A DNA stretch of 64,000 nt. It comes from M3007 sp044230315. Lineage in GTDB: Bacteria > Bacteroidota > Bacteroidia > Chitinophagales > Saprospiraceae. Position 1 is the stretch's first letter. Every line of letters starts with the position of its first letter. Made by a program: the position numbers and the translations under genes. The notes under the pieces were generated by a model. The model was not told the DNA's origin. It was given only the letters and a program-made list of their open reading frames with translations, and did no database searches. This document shows positions 8,406-17,736 of this stretch, piece after piece. The DNA lies in contig JBGARJ010000003.1 of NCBI GenBank assembly GCA_044230315.1, forward strand, positions 186,001 to 250,000, given 5' to 3'.

Positions 8406-9419
8406 CTACTCCTTCACCATTTTCCCCACATAAATGCCCTTCCTGCTGATGATCTTCAACAGGTAAATACCGCGCGGGAGATCCGCTACGGGTACTTGCA
8501 CCGCATTGGTCATGGCCGTTTCAGCGGTGTAGCGTACCCGGGCGCCGCCGAGGGCGTACAAGGCTACTTGTTCGGCCTGCTCGCCTTCCGGGAGCAGCAC
8601 CGTGGCCTGATCCGTCACCGGGTTGGGCTGCACGCGGATGGCCTGCGGCGCACCGGCCTCCTCCGCGCCGAGTACGGTGCCATCGAAGCGGGTGCCCGAA
8701 TTCAACACTTCTTTCGCGATAGTGTCCTGCACAAAAGCCAGCACGTACAAGGAGTCGAAATTGGAAGTCCAGCCGCTTGGCGGGGTGAAATTGTAGGTAT
8801 AGCCGAAACTGGCCGACCCGCCCACCGGCGGCAGGGTGATGCTCTGGCCGTAAACATTGGGCAGCATGGCCCGGAACACGTTGTAGTGCTCTTTTTCGCC
8901 ATTGGGGGAGCTGTAGTTTACGGTTTTTTCCGCTACGGCAGCGTATAGCTTGTAGGCGCCGGCCGGCACGTTTCCGTGGGTGCGCACGGTGATCTGCACC
9001 GTTTTGACGGGGGCCGCGCCGCTTTCCTGCACCTGTATGGAGATCGGGCTGGTTTTGCCCAGGGCGCTTTGCAACGTGGCAGCAGGCAGCATGGGCGTGT
9101 TGGCGGGTACCAGGGCGCCGTTGAGGGCCACCAGCGGCGTGCCGAAGATACCGTACACGTTGGAGCGGACGACGTTTTCCGTCGGGTTGGACAGGTAGAT
9201 CAGGCAGCTGTTGTAGGGCACCGGCGGGTGGATCGACAGGTGGTGCACATCGTGCGGATATTGCTGGATCAGGCTGTAGAACGCCGGATTTTTGCTGGCG
9301 CAGATCGGGCATTTGGTATTGGTAAAATGCTCCAGCAGCACATATTTTTTCGGAAGCGTTTGCGCGGCCAGGGCCAGGCTGGAACAGGTGAAAGCGAGTA
9401 AAAGCAACTGTTTTGTCAT
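8406..9419 (-). CDS. Omp28-related secreted protein with T9SS C-terminal sorting domain
   Basis: 337 residues with a signal peptide (to AAQ, residue 20). It starts with a thioredoxin-like segment, YVLLEHFTNTKCPICASKNP, with a CPIC pair at Cys37/Cys40, as in Omp28-related outer membrane proteins. A middle beta domain follows (about 130-250). The last 75 residues (IRVQPNPVTDQATVLLPEGE ... YLLKIISRKGIYVGKMVKE) are a type A T9SS sorting domain, so the protein should be exported across the outer membrane and anchored or released. Its role is unknown; the CxxC pair suggests redox activity or simply a structural thioredoxin fold. TAGTTTTG at 9439-9446 (minus) lies 20 nt upstream of the ATG and fits a -7 box. 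Confidence 0.85.
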   Translation of the reverse strand: MTKQLLLLAFTCSSLALAAQTLPKKYVLLEHFTNTKCPICASKNPAFYSLIQQYPHDVHHLSIHPPVPYNSCLIYLSNPTENVVRSNVYGIFGTPLVALNGALVPANTPMLPAATLQSALGKTSPISIQVQESGAAPVKTVQITVRTHGNVPAGAYKLYAAVAEKTVNYSSPNGEKEHYNVFRAMLPNVYGQSITLPPVGGSASFGYTYNFTPPSGWTSNFDSLYVLAFVQDTIAKEVLNSGTRFDGTVLGAEEAGAPQAIRVQPNPVTDQATVLLPEGEQAEQVALYALGGARVRYTAETAMTNAVQVPVADLPRGIYLLKIISRKGIYVGKMVKE

Positions 9420-9438
9420 GTATTAAATCGTTTTGCGG

Positions 9439-9446
9439 CAAAACTA
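9439..9446 (-). promoter_or_regulatory. Possible -7 box for the Omp28-like gene
   Basis: On the minus strand TAGTTTTG matches TAnnTTTG, 20 nt before the start codon. A matching TTG at the -33 position is not evident. Confidence 0.35.
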
Positions 9447-9628
9447 CGCCCTGAACCAAGGCCATGCCCGATTGGTTTGGTTATTTTCGGGCAATTGTCG
9501 CCTGCCGAACAAGGATAGTGAAGGAGTCTAACAAATCCTGCTGCGCTGGAACAGCACCGGCGGAATGCCCGGAAAATCGTAACATTGCCGCCGCTTTTTA
9601 CCAATCAACACCGTCATACGCCATCACT

Positions 9629-10495
9629 ATGTTTCTGTATGCCATGCCGGATTTCAGTTCCGGCGAAGTATGGATCAGTTTACTCACCCTGACCTTCCTG
9701 GAGATCGTGCTAGGGGTGGACAACATCATTTTTCTATCCATTATTTCAGCCAAGCTGCCAACGGAGCACCAACCCCGCGCCCGCAACATCGGCCTGTTGC
9801 TCGCCATGGTGTTGCGGATCGCCCTATTGTTCGCCCTGGTATGGATCATCGGCATGAAAGCGCCCTTGTTCCACATTGGATTTCTGGGCCTCGACGGTAA
9901 TGTGACCGGACAAGGGCTTATCCTGTTTTTGGGCGGTTTGTTCCTGTTGTACAAGGCCACCTCGGAAATTCACCACAAACTGGAAAGCCCGCTTTCGGGC
10001 GACGATCCTAAAATTGGCGGCAAAGCAGCCCTGAATTCTGTGATCGTGCAAATTGCCCTGATCAATATCGTCTTTTCATTCGACTCCATCCTGACGGCCG
10101 TGGGTATTGCCAACAATCTGTGGGTGATGATCATTGCCGTGGTGTTGTCGGTGCTGGTCATGATGCTGTTTTCAGGTCCGGTGAGCAAGTTTGTCAACGA
10201 ACACCCTACGGTGCAGATGCTGGGCCTCGCCTTCCTCATCCTCATCGGATTTTCGCTGGTGGCCGAGGCGGCACATCTGGGGCATTTTATCGAAGGCTCG
10301 GTGCCCAAGGGATACCTTTATTTCGCCATCTTTTTCTCGTTATTTGTGGAGATGCTCAATATCCGCATGCGCAAAGTCCAGAAACCCGTTCAATTGCACG
10401 GTTATGCCGAAACCGCCAAAAAACGGGGCTTGCTGGATGAAAACCTGCTAGACGACGAAATGCAGCAAGTGAACGGCCCGGCTCAACGGCTATGA
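9629..10495 (+). CDS. TerC family integral membrane protein
   Basis: About 288 residues. The ATG at 9629 starts MFLYAMPDFSSGEVWISLLT directly before the family hallmark LEIVLGVDNIIFLSII; the frame is open further upstream but that extension looks non-coding. A second hallmark, NIVFSFDSILTAVGI, lies near residue 165. About seven hydrophobic segments are visible. TerC/Alx proteins are linked to tellurite resistance and to manganese export, including metal loading of exported enzymes. It overlaps the exonuclease gene by 4 nt (ATGA), so the two are translationally coupled, and the run continues 3 nt later into a copper-protein gene. Confidence 0.93.
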   Translation: MFLYAMPDFSSGEVWISLLTLTFLEIVLGVDNIIFLSIISAKLPTEHQPRARNIGLLLAMVLRIALLFALVWIIGMKAPLFHIGFLGLDGNVTGQGLILFLGGLFLLYKATSEIHHKLESPLSGDDPKIGGKAALNSVIVQIALINIVFSFDSILTAVGIANNLWVMIIAVVLSVLVMMLFSGPVSKFVNEHPTVQMLGLAFLILIGFSLVAEAAHLGHFIEGSVPKGYLYFAIFFSLFVEMLNIRMRKVQKPVQLHGYAETAKKRGLLDENLLDDEMQQVNGPAQRL

Positions 10496-11316
10496 TGAAA
10501 AACGAACCTATGACAGCACTCCATCTTGATCGCGATCTCGTTTTTTTTGACCTGGAAACCACCGGACTCAATGTTATCCGCGACCGGATCGTACAAATTG
10601 CCCTGGTCAAATTATTCCGCAACGGCGACCCGCCTGCCGAGTTCAGCACGTTGGTCAACCCCGGTATTCCGATTTCGGAGGAATCCATGGCCGTGCACGG
10701 CATCACGCCCAAAGACCTGGCCAACAAGCCCACGTTTCGCCAACTGGCGCAGAAAATCTGGGATTTTATCGGCCCGGCCGATCTCGCCGGCTATAATTCC
10801 AACCGCTTCGATGTGCCGATGCTGATGGAGGAATTTGCCCGTGTCGGTATGGAATTCGACATCAGCAAGCGGCGTTTGATCGATGTGCAGCGTATCTTTT
10901 ACAAGATGGAGCCCCGCACCCTCAAGGCTGCCTACCGCCTCTACTGCGGCAAGGAACTGACCGATGCGCACGACGCGCTGGCCGATGTGCGCGCCACCAT
11001 CGAGGTGTTCCAGGGGCAATTGACCGCCTACGAAGGGAAAGACTTGCTCGATGAAGAAGGGAACCTGATCCCGGCGCCCATCAAAAACGATATGCAGGCG
11101 CTGCATGATTTCACCAACGACCTCAATTTCCTCGACGCCACCCAAAAGCTCCGCGTACAGCCCGACGGCACCGTGGTCTTCAATTTTGGGAAATACATGG
11201 GCCAATCCGTGCGGGAGGTGTTGGCAAAAGATAAAAACTACTATTACTGGATGCTGGAAAAGGAATTTTCCTCCCAGGTCAAACAGATCATCAAACAGTT
11301 CATGCATGAAAAGTAA
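10492..11316 (+). CDS. DnaQ-like DEDDh 3'-5' exonuclease
   Basis: 274 residues. Exo I is FFDLETTGL with Asp20 and Glu22, Exo II lies in LAGYNSNRFDVPML, and Exo III is in DAHDALADVRAT with the catalytic histidine, giving the DEDDh set of DNA polymerase III epsilon-like nucleases. The last about 60 residues (VFNFGKYMGQSVREVLAKD and YYYWMLEKEF) form a small DUF3820-like module seen at the end of many such exonucleases. There is no polymerase or UvrC-like domain, so this is a stand-alone proofreading or repair/RNA-trimming nuclease. The ATG at 10492 lies inside the terC stop region (ATGA). Confidence 0.93.
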   Translation: MMKNEPMTALHLDRDLVFFDLETTGLNVIRDRIVQIALVKLFRNGDPPAEFSTLVNPGIPISEESMAVHGITPKDLANKPTFRQLAQKIWDFIGPADLAGYNSNRFDVPMLMEEFARVGMEFDISKRRLIDVQRIFYKMEPRTLKAAYRLYCGKELTDAHDALADVRATIEVFQGQLTAYEGKDLLDEEGNLIPAPIKNDMQALHDFTNDLNFLDATQKLRVQPDGTVVFNFGKYMGQSVREVLAKDKNYYYWMLEKEFSSQVKQIIKQFMHEK

Positions 11317-11319
11317 CGC

Positions 11320-12132
11320 ATGCGTTCATTCTTCTTGTTTCTGATCGTCGTCGCCCTGGCTGCCTGCGCCGAAAAGCGCGAAGCTTGCCTCGATATTGAA
11401 GCCACCAATTTTGACGCGGCGGCGGATAAGAACTGCTGCTGCACCTACCCGAATCTGTTGCTCAAAGTAGCGCCGCAGTTCGGCGCAGCACTTTGGAAGC
11501 CCGATACCGCCTACGAATACGCTCCGGGGAAATGGTTTCGCCTGCGCCAGGTTGTGTATTACCTGTCCGATTTTCAATTGGTCCGGCAAGGCGTCGCCCT
11601 ACCCGTATCCGATACGCTATCCCTGCCGGTGTGGGGCAGCGCCGGCGATACCAGCGCGCAGACGCTGACGAACGATATATTGCTCATCCGCCGTTCGGCC
11701 GACAGCTACAAAGCCGGCACATTCCGCACCAGCGGCGCGTTTGAATCGTTGCGTTTTCGCGTAGGCTTGCCCGACGCCGCGCAGCGGGCTATCCCCGACC
11801 TGGCGCCGTCGGGGCACCCCCTGCGCCAGCAATCCGAAAAATTGTGGTTGGGGCGCGACACCGGCTATGTGGCGTTGCAACTGATCCTGACGCGCGACAC
11901 CCTGAGCGGGACGGCTCCGGACACCCTGCGCTTCCACCGCCCCGATTTTGATTATGTAGTGGTCCAAAAGGATAGCACCTTCCGGCATGAAAGCGGGTAT
12001 GACTTTATTTTGCAACTGACCGCCGACTACCGGGAGTTGTTTCTGGGTGTGGATTTGTCCAGTGGCGACATTTCGACCTGGAAAGCTCAGATCGCGGCCA
12101 ACTTGCCCAAGGCGCTTCGCGTTACACAGTAG
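11320..12132 (+). CDS. MbnP-family copper-binding lipoprotein (first copy)
   Basis: 270 residues. A lipoprotein signal ends at Cys16 (VALAAC). An unusual CCC motif (KNCCCTYPNLLL) precedes the MbnP-like domain, recognised by a strand such as RLRQVVYYLSDFQL, a PDAAQRAIPDLAPSGHPL segment and KLWLGRDTGYVALQL. MbnP proteins bind copper after their partner heme peroxidase (MbnH) oxidises a tryptophan to kynurenine. This copy is more divergent than the next one. It starts 3 nt after the exonuclease stop and so is probably in the terC operon, while a second MbnP and an MbnH-like gene follow within 1 kb. Confidence 0.8.
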   Translation: MRSFFLFLIVVALAACAEKREACLDIEATNFDAAADKNCCCTYPNLLLKVAPQFGAALWKPDTAYEYAPGKWFRLRQVVYYLSDFQLVRQGVALPVSDTLSLPVWGSAGDTSAQTLTNDILLIRRSADSYKAGTFRTSGAFESLRFRVGLPDAAQRAIPDLAPSGHPLRQQSEKLWLGRDTGYVALQLILTRDTLSGTAPDTLRFHRPDFDYVVVQKDSTFRHESGYDFILQLTADYRELFLGVDLSSGDISTWKAQIAANLPKALRVTQ

Positions 12133-12323
12133 CGGAAAGCTCCGGTATTCCGAACAGTTTCTAAAAGCCTGCGCCCAGGGTTGGATATCTCCTGGCGAAG
12201 GCCAAGCATCAAATTTTTTTAATACGCCACGGCCTCCTGAACCGGCCATGTCTTATCCCAAATTTAGTGCCCAAGCAATAATCTCCTCCTCCCTTCTTGC
12301 CAACCATACAAACACATGCGATA

Positions 12324-13091
12324 ATGAAAAATTTACTGTTTTTCGTGCTGCTGACCGGCGTGGCCCTGCTGGGCGGGTGTAAAGACAAATCGGGTCCGGA
12401 AGGGCCCGCTTCCGACATTACGGTCACCTTCAAGGTCCTCTATGACGGCCAGCCCCTGGAAAAATATAAAGCGTACGATTACGATACGTACAAGGTGCAA
12501 TTTACCCGATTCAATACCTTTTTATCCAATATCACCTTGTTTGACGGTTCCACAGATGTGTTGCTGGGCGATGTCGAATGGGTCGATTTTACGCCCGATA
12601 CGGCGTCGGGCAACCTGGCCGTCCAGGTGCCGGTCACCTTCAAAAGTGTGCCCGACGGCGCCTATACCGGCATGCGCATCGGATTTGGCGTGCCGGCCAG
12701 CCTCAATGCCAGGCAGCCGAAAGATTTTCCGACCGGCCATCCGCTCAGCCGGGAAAACGAATACTGGCTGGGCTGGAAAAGCTATATTTTCAGTAAAATC
12801 GAGGGACAGGTCGACTTGGATAACAACGCTGTGTACGACGCAGGGTTGGTATACCACTGCGGCTCCGATGCGGTGTACCGCACCTACTCGTTCAACGTGC
12901 CGCTCAAAGTGGAAACCGGGGCAAAAGCCACGGTTGAAATCGATCTGAAAAAGATATTCAACCCCGCCGGCACCTGGTTTGACCTGCATCTGCAGGCCAA
13001 CCAGCAAACGTCTAACGATGCCGGTAATGTCGTCATTTCCACCGTGTTGGTCAATAACTTTGGCGCGGCTACCACGGTCAGACAGGAATAA
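12324..13091 (+). CDS. MbnP-family copper-binding lipoprotein (second copy)
   Basis: 255 residues from the ATG at 12324, which gives a clean lipoprotein signal with Cys19 (ALLGGC). Family motifs are clear: VQFTRFNTFLSNITL, the PKDFPTGHPLS segment and NEYWLGWKSYIFSKIEG, which carries tryptophans in the position where MbnP has the residue oxidised to kynurenine. The mature protein is expected in the periplasm or outer membrane, binding copper. It precedes the di-heme peroxidase gene by 21 nt, the usual MbnP-MbnH order, so the two likely act together. An upstream extension of 9 codons exists but would spoil the signal peptide. Confidence 0.87.
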   Translation: MKNLLFFVLLTGVALLGGCKDKSGPEGPASDITVTFKVLYDGQPLEKYKAYDYDTYKVQFTRFNTFLSNITLFDGSTDVLLGDVEWVDFTPDTASGNLAVQVPVTFKSVPDGAYTGMRIGFGVPASLNARQPKDFPTGHPLSRENEYWLGWKSYIFSKIEGQVDLDNNAVYDAGLVYHCGSDAVYRTYSFNVPLKVETGAKATVEIDLKKIFNPAGTWFDLHLQANQQTSNDAGNVVISTVLVNNFGAATTVRQE

Positions 13092-13112
13092 CCGACTAAA
13101 CCTTTCCCGCAT

Positions 13113-14294
13113 ATGAAAAAATCGACTTTGCGCCGCCCCCGGATCGCATTACTCGCCGGAATTCTGGCAACGGGCCTGTTGCTCGCGCCCGCGTGCAAAA
13201 AGGACAATCCTGCTCCGAACAACGAAGACGCCGACCTGGTCGCCATACCCTATTCCCCCAAACCCTACACCGTGATCAAACCGGCCCATTTCCCGGAAGT
13301 GCCGGTACCGGCCGACAATCCGATCACCGTCGACGGTATCCAACTCGGGCGCCGGTTGTTCTACGATCCCATTTTATCGGCCGACAGCACCCAATCCTGC
13401 TCATCCTGCCACCTGCCTCAGGGCAGTTTTACCGACAACAAAGCCGTGTCGGTAGGGATCGACGGTATTGCCGGCCGGCGAAGCGCCATGAATTTACTCA
13501 ATGTAGCCTATGCCACGAACGGCCTGTTCTGGAACGGACGGGTGCAAAGCCTGGAAGAACAGGCCCTCAAACCCGTGGAAGACCCCATCGAGATGCACAA
13601 CACATGGACCAATGTGGTTGACAAACTAAAAGCGCACGCGACATATCCGGCCTATTTCCGCAAGGCCTTCGGAATCACATCGAGGGATCAGATCACCAAG
13701 GAGTTGGCGGCCAGGGCCATTGCGCAGTTCGAACGCACCTTTATCAGCAGCGGGCAATCCAAATTCGACCGCTACCTCGCCGGAGATCCCGATGCGCTCG
13801 ACGACGATGAACTGGATGGCAAACTCATGTTCTTCGACGAAGGCGGCGCGGTGGGCCTGCCCGACGCGCAGTGTTTTCACTGCCACGGCGGCCTGACCCT
13901 TACCGGCAACCAATATTTCAACAACGGACTCGATTCGGTGGCCACGCTCGAAGATTTTGTCGACAAAGGCCGGGGCGAAGTGACGGGCAATCCTTATGAC
14001 AACGGCAAATTCCGGGCGCCCACCCTGCGCAACATTGCTTTGTCGGCGCCGTACATGCACGACGGACGTTTTAAAACCCTGGAAGAAGTGCTGGATCACT
14101 ACAGCAGCAACGGCAAAGGCGCCCCTAACGAGGACCCGTTTATCCGGCAAGTTGGTTTTCCGATTGCGGGCACCAACCCCGTGCGGTACACGGGCCTTAC
14201 GCCTGCGCAAAAACAAGCCGTGCTCAAATTCCTGCACACGCTGACGGATACGACATTTGTACAGAATCCGGATTTTCAAAGCCCGTTCCAGTGA
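13113..14294 (+). CDS. Di-heme cytochrome c peroxidase of the MbnH/MauG family
   Basis: 393 residues with a lipoprotein-type signal (Cys28, LLLAPAC). Two c-type heme sites are visible: CSSCH at residues 96-100 and CFHCH at 254-258. The CCP/MauG fold is supported by NPITVDGIQLGRRLFYDPIL, FRAPTLRNIALSAPYMHDGR and the final LTPAQKQAVLKFLHTL. As neighbour of two MbnP genes it probably acts like MbnH, making a bis-Fe(IV)-type oxidant that converts a tryptophan in MbnP to kynurenine; a classical hydrogen-peroxide scavenging role remains possible. Localised in the periplasm, attached to a membrane. Confidence 0.9.
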   Translation: MKKSTLRRPRIALLAGILATGLLLAPACKKDNPAPNNEDADLVAIPYSPKPYTVIKPAHFPEVPVPADNPITVDGIQLGRRLFYDPILSADSTQSCSSCHLPQGSFTDNKAVSVGIDGIAGRRSAMNLLNVAYATNGLFWNGRVQSLEEQALKPVEDPIEMHNTWTNVVDKLKAHATYPAYFRKAFGITSRDQITKELAARAIAQFERTFISSGQSKFDRYLAGDPDALDDDELDGKLMFFDEGGAVGLPDAQCFHCHGGLTLTGNQYFNNGLDSVATLEDFVDKGRGEVTGNPYDNGKFRAPTLRNIALSAPYMHDGRFKTLEEVLDHYSSNGKGAPNEDPFIRQVGFPIAGTNPVRYTGLTPAQKQAVLKFLHTLTDTTFVQNPDFQSPFQ

Positions 14295-14481
14295 GATTGC
14301 CCGGTCCGGACAGTTTGCTTTCGGGGCCGGAACAGGGGCTGCTCCTTTTGCCTGGAAGTATAAAGTTGGACGAAAAAACCGGTTTTGGCAACCATTGGTC
14401 GCCGAATGGGTAATTCCACTCGCGTTTCACTATTTTTGGCCTGATTTTTAATACAATATTTTTATAATACACTCTCATCCC

Positions 14482-16443
14482 ATGCGCATTGTCTACCAAT
14501 TACCGATCCTTTTGGTGATGCTGTCTGCTGTTGCCGCCTCGGCACAGATCAGCGAAGGCGGCCACCCGCCCAGCTTTCTCCCGCAAAACGCCGCATTTTT
14601 CGACGCCGTCAGCGCGCCGCCCCTGAAAACCCTGCCTTCCCTCGATGTTGCAAATGCATTTCAGCAGGATATTAAACAACCCGAACAAGGCCGTTTTGCC
14701 GCGCCGCTGCCGGCTGCCGATATCGACCTTGCCACTGACGGCCGCTGGACGGAATTGCCCAATGGCGACCGCGTATGGCGTTGCGCGCTGGAGTCGCCCA
14801 AAGCAAAGGGTCTTCTGTTGATGTTCGATCAATTCCGGCTCCCGCCCGGCAGCCGTTTTTACGCCTACTCCCCCGACAAAGAGCAGGTTTTCGGCGGGTA
14901 CTCCGAACGCAGTTGCACGCCCTCCGGGAAATTCCTGATCGGTGTGTTGCCCGGTGACCAGGCGATCCTTGAATATTTTGAACCCCGCGCCGTTAAAGGC
15001 CAGGGCCAGGTACACCTCAACCGCATCGATTACGTGTACGACCCCGCCGGCCTTGTTCCGGGCGGCACGCCCGAAGACTTTGGCCAGTCGCTGGGTTGCA
15101 ACATCAATGTGAACTGCACGCAGGGGCAGAACTGGCAAATGGAGAAAAAAGGCGTGGCGCGCATCCTGATGGTTTTTTCGAACGGCGCCGGCTGGTGCAC
15201 CGGCACCCTGATCGCCAATACCGGCGGCACCGGCGATCCCTATTTCCTGACGGCTCACCACTGCCAGTTGATCGGCCAAACGCCGGATTTCAGCATGTGG
15301 CGTTTCGATTTTGATTATGAAGCGCCTACCTGCGCCAACCCGGGCGCCGAACCCACGCCCAAATCGGTACTGGGCTGCCAGCGTATTTCCTATCGCGCCG
15401 AAACGGACTTCATGTTGCTGAAAACCAGCCCCATACCGCTGGCCTATAACCTGTATTTTAACGGCTGGAACCGCACGCCGGCCACCAACGCCCTCGTAAC
15501 GAGCAGCACCTTCATTCACCATCCATCGGGCGATATCAAGAAAATTTCCGTTGACCATGACCCGGCGGTCCTACACGACCAGGCAGTCAACTGGGGTGGA
15601 GTGTTTGGCACAAGTGCGGCCTATTCGCACTGGAAAGTGGTGCCCGACGAGGGAATATATCAACCCGGCTCCTCGGGCTGCCCCCTGTTCGACCAGAACA
15701 AGCGGATCGTTGGGCAATTGCACGGCGGCAATGCCGACCAAAACAACCCTTGCCTCATCCTGAACGCTTATTTCGGTCGCTTCGACTATTCCTGGATACA
15801 GGGCTCTACGCCCGACACCCGGTTGAAAGAGTGGCTCGACCCAGGCAATACGCTTGCGCTTACCCAAAACGGCTACGTGCAACCGCCGGCATCCAAGATC
15901 ACGATCAGCGGGAATATCAAAACCCACTGGGGCGTCAACATGGCCAACGTACAGGTGAACCTCAGCGGCGGCGCGACCCTGAGCACGCGCACCGATGCCT
16001 CCGGAAATTACAGCTTCCCCAACCTGGAATCGGGGCTGTCTTATACCGTCACGCCCGAACGGGACACCAACGATGTAAACGGTGTGACGACCTTCGACCT
16101 GTCGCTGATCAACAAACATGTGCTCGGTTTGAACCCGCTCGACTCGCCCTGGAAAATCCTGGCTGCCGATGCCAACAGCAGCAATTCTGTTTCCACATCG
16201 GACATCGTGGAAGGGCGCAAGGTCATTCTGGGCCTGAACACGGCGTTCCCCGGCGTGTCCTCTTGGCGGTTTTTCCCGGCCACGATCAATTTCTCCGACC
16301 CTTCCAATCCCTTTAACGGATTTCCGGGTGGGCCGCCGCCGCAATTTCTGCAGTTCACGGCGTTGCAGGAAAACGTAACGGACGCCAATTTCAAAGGCGT
16401 GAAAATGGGCGACGTGAACAATAATGCCGATTCCAACGGTTGA
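14482..16443 (+). CDS. Secreted trypsin-like serine endopeptidase with SdrD-like/dockerin-like tail
   Basis: 653 residues with a signal peptide (VAASAQ). A propeptide-like region (about 22-205) is followed by an S1 fold similar to bacterial lysyl endopeptidases: catalytic His260 in LTAHHC, Asp309 in TDFMLL, Ser398 in GSSGCPLF, with many cysteines for disulfides. After about residue 470 comes a carboxypeptidase-regulatory/SdrD B-like module (ISGNIKTHWGVNMANVQVNL) and a dockerin-type-I-like pair of calcium-loop segments (DTNDVNGVTTFDLSLINKHV; DANSSNSVSTSDIVEGRKVI). It ends GDVNNNADSNG without a recognisable T9SS sorting domain. Likely an extracellular protease; Lys specificity is only a guess. 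Confidence 0.85.
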   Translation: MRIVYQLPILLVMLSAVAASAQISEGGHPPSFLPQNAAFFDAVSAPPLKTLPSLDVANAFQQDIKQPEQGRFAAPLPAADIDLATDGRWTELPNGDRVWRCALESPKAKGLLLMFDQFRLPPGSRFYAYSPDKEQVFGGYSERSCTPSGKFLIGVLPGDQAILEYFEPRAVKGQGQVHLNRIDYVYDPAGLVPGGTPEDFGQSLGCNINVNCTQGQNWQMEKKGVARILMVFSNGAGWCTGTLIANTGGTGDPYFLTAHHCQLIGQTPDFSMWRFDFDYEAPTCANPGAEPTPKSVLGCQRISYRAETDFMLLKTSPIPLAYNLYFNGWNRTPATNALVTSSTFIHHPSGDIKKISVDHDPAVLHDQAVNWGGVFGTSAAYSHWKVVPDEGIYQPGSSGCPLFDQNKRIVGQLHGGNADQNNPCLILNAYFGRFDYSWIQGSTPDTRLKEWLDPGNTLALTQNGYVQPPASKITISGNIKTHWGVNMANVQVNLSGGATLSTRTDASGNYSFPNLESGLSYTVTPERDTNDVNGVTTFDLSLINKHVLGLNPLDSPWKILAADANSSNSVSTSDIVEGRKVILGLNTAFPGVSSWRFFPATINFSDPSNPFNGFPGGPPPQFLQFTALQENVTDANFKGVKMGDVNNNADSNG

Positions 16444-16485
16444 TGCAGGCGTACCATGTGAAGGGAAAAAACTACCTTCGCGCCC

Positions 16486-17736
16486 ATGAAAAAGTTTCCC
16501 TACGCGCACACGGTAAAAGAGCGCTTTTTGCGCTACGTTCAAATTGATACGCAGAGCGATCCCGATAGCAAATCGATCCCCAGTACGGAAAAACAAAAAG
16601 ACCTGGGCCGCGTCCTGGTCGAGGAATTGCTTGCTATTGGCATTGCCGACGCCCACCTCGACGAATGGGGGTATGTGTATGCCACCATCCCTGCCAACAC
16701 CGACAAAAAGGTGCCGGTCATCTGTTTTTGCTCGCACATGGATACCGCGCCCGATTGCTCCGGTGCGGGCGTAAAACCCATCGTGCATGCCCATTATAAG
16801 GGACAGGACCTGGTGTTGCCCGACGACCCGACGGTGGTGATCCGGGAGCGCGAGCATGAAGACCTCAAACACCAGCACGGCAACGACATCATCACTGCCA
16901 GCGGCACCACTTTGCTGGGCGCCGACAACAAGGCCGGCGTAGCGGCGATCATGGATGCCGCGCAAATCCTGATCCAAAACCCGGAACTAAAGCACGGCAA
17001 AATCCGCATCCTGTTTACCCCGGATGAGGAGATCGGCCGTGGTGTGGACAAAGTGAATATTAAGAAACTCGGCGCCCGCTTCGGGTACACGATCGACGGC
17101 GAAACAGCCGGCAGCATCGAAGACGAAACGTTCAGCGCCGACGGGGCCCTGATCACCATTCACGGCGTATCGTCGCACCCGGGTTTTGCCAAAGGCAAGA
17201 TGGAACACGCCATGAAAATTGCCGGGAAGATCCTGGCGAAATTGCCCAACAAACTCAGCCCTGAGCATACCGCCGAACGGCAGGGCTTCATCCACCCGGT
17301 GCATTTCGAAGGCGGTTTGGAAAAAGCCACCATCAAACTTATCCTGCGCGATTTCACCGAAGGCGGCCTGAAACGGCATGCCCGCACCCTGCAAAAGATC
17401 GTAGATGGCGTGCTCCGGGACTATCCAAACTCCCGCGCCGAAGTCAAGATAACCGAACAATACCGCAACATGGGCAAGGTGCTGCGCCGTTATCCGCAAG
17501 TGGTGAACCACGCCCTCGAGGCGTTGCGCCGCGCGGGCTTCGCCCAACCGCTCAAGCGTTCCATCCGCGGCGGCACCGACGGCTCCCGCCTGTCGTTCAT
17601 GGGGCTTCCCTGCCCCAACCTCTTCGCCGGCGAGCACGCGTTCCACTCCAAACAGGAATGGGTATCCGTTCAGGACATGGAAAAAGCGGCCGAAACGATC
17701 GTGTACCTCGCTCAGGTTTGGGAAGAGCGGGGGTGA
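16486..17736 (+). CDS. pepT: Peptidase T (tripeptide aminopeptidase)
   Basis: 416 residues, the usual PepT length. M20B zinc peptidase motifs appear in order: SHMDTAPD, TLLGADNKAGVAAIM, FTPDEEIGRGVD (catalytic Glu), YTIDGETAG and RGGTDGSRLSFMGLPCPNLF followed by AGEHAFHSKQEW. It removes the N-terminal residue from tripeptides in the cytoplasm with two zinc ions. TACCTTCG at 16473-16480, just before the ATG at 16486, resembles a -7 box. The stop codon runs directly into the TTTCAGG repeat array. Confidence 0.95.
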   Translation: MKKFPYAHTVKERFLRYVQIDTQSDPDSKSIPSTEKQKDLGRVLVEELLAIGIADAHLDEWGYVYATIPANTDKKVPVICFCSHMDTAPDCSGAGVKPIVHAHYKGQDLVLPDDPTVVIREREHEDLKHQHGNDIITASGTTLLGADNKAGVAAIMDAAQILIQNPELKHGKIRILFTPDEEIGRGVDKVNIKKLGARFGYTIDGETAGSIEDETFSADGALITIHGVSSHPGFAKGKMEHAMKIAGKILAKLPNKLSPEHTAERQGFIHPVHFEGGLEKATIKLILRDFTEGGLKRHARTLQKIVDGVLRDYPNSRAEVKITEQYRNMGKVLRRYPQVVNHALEALRRAGFAQPLKRSIRGGTDGSRLSFMGLPCPNLFAGEHAFHSKQEWVSVQDMEKAAETIVYLAQVWEERG

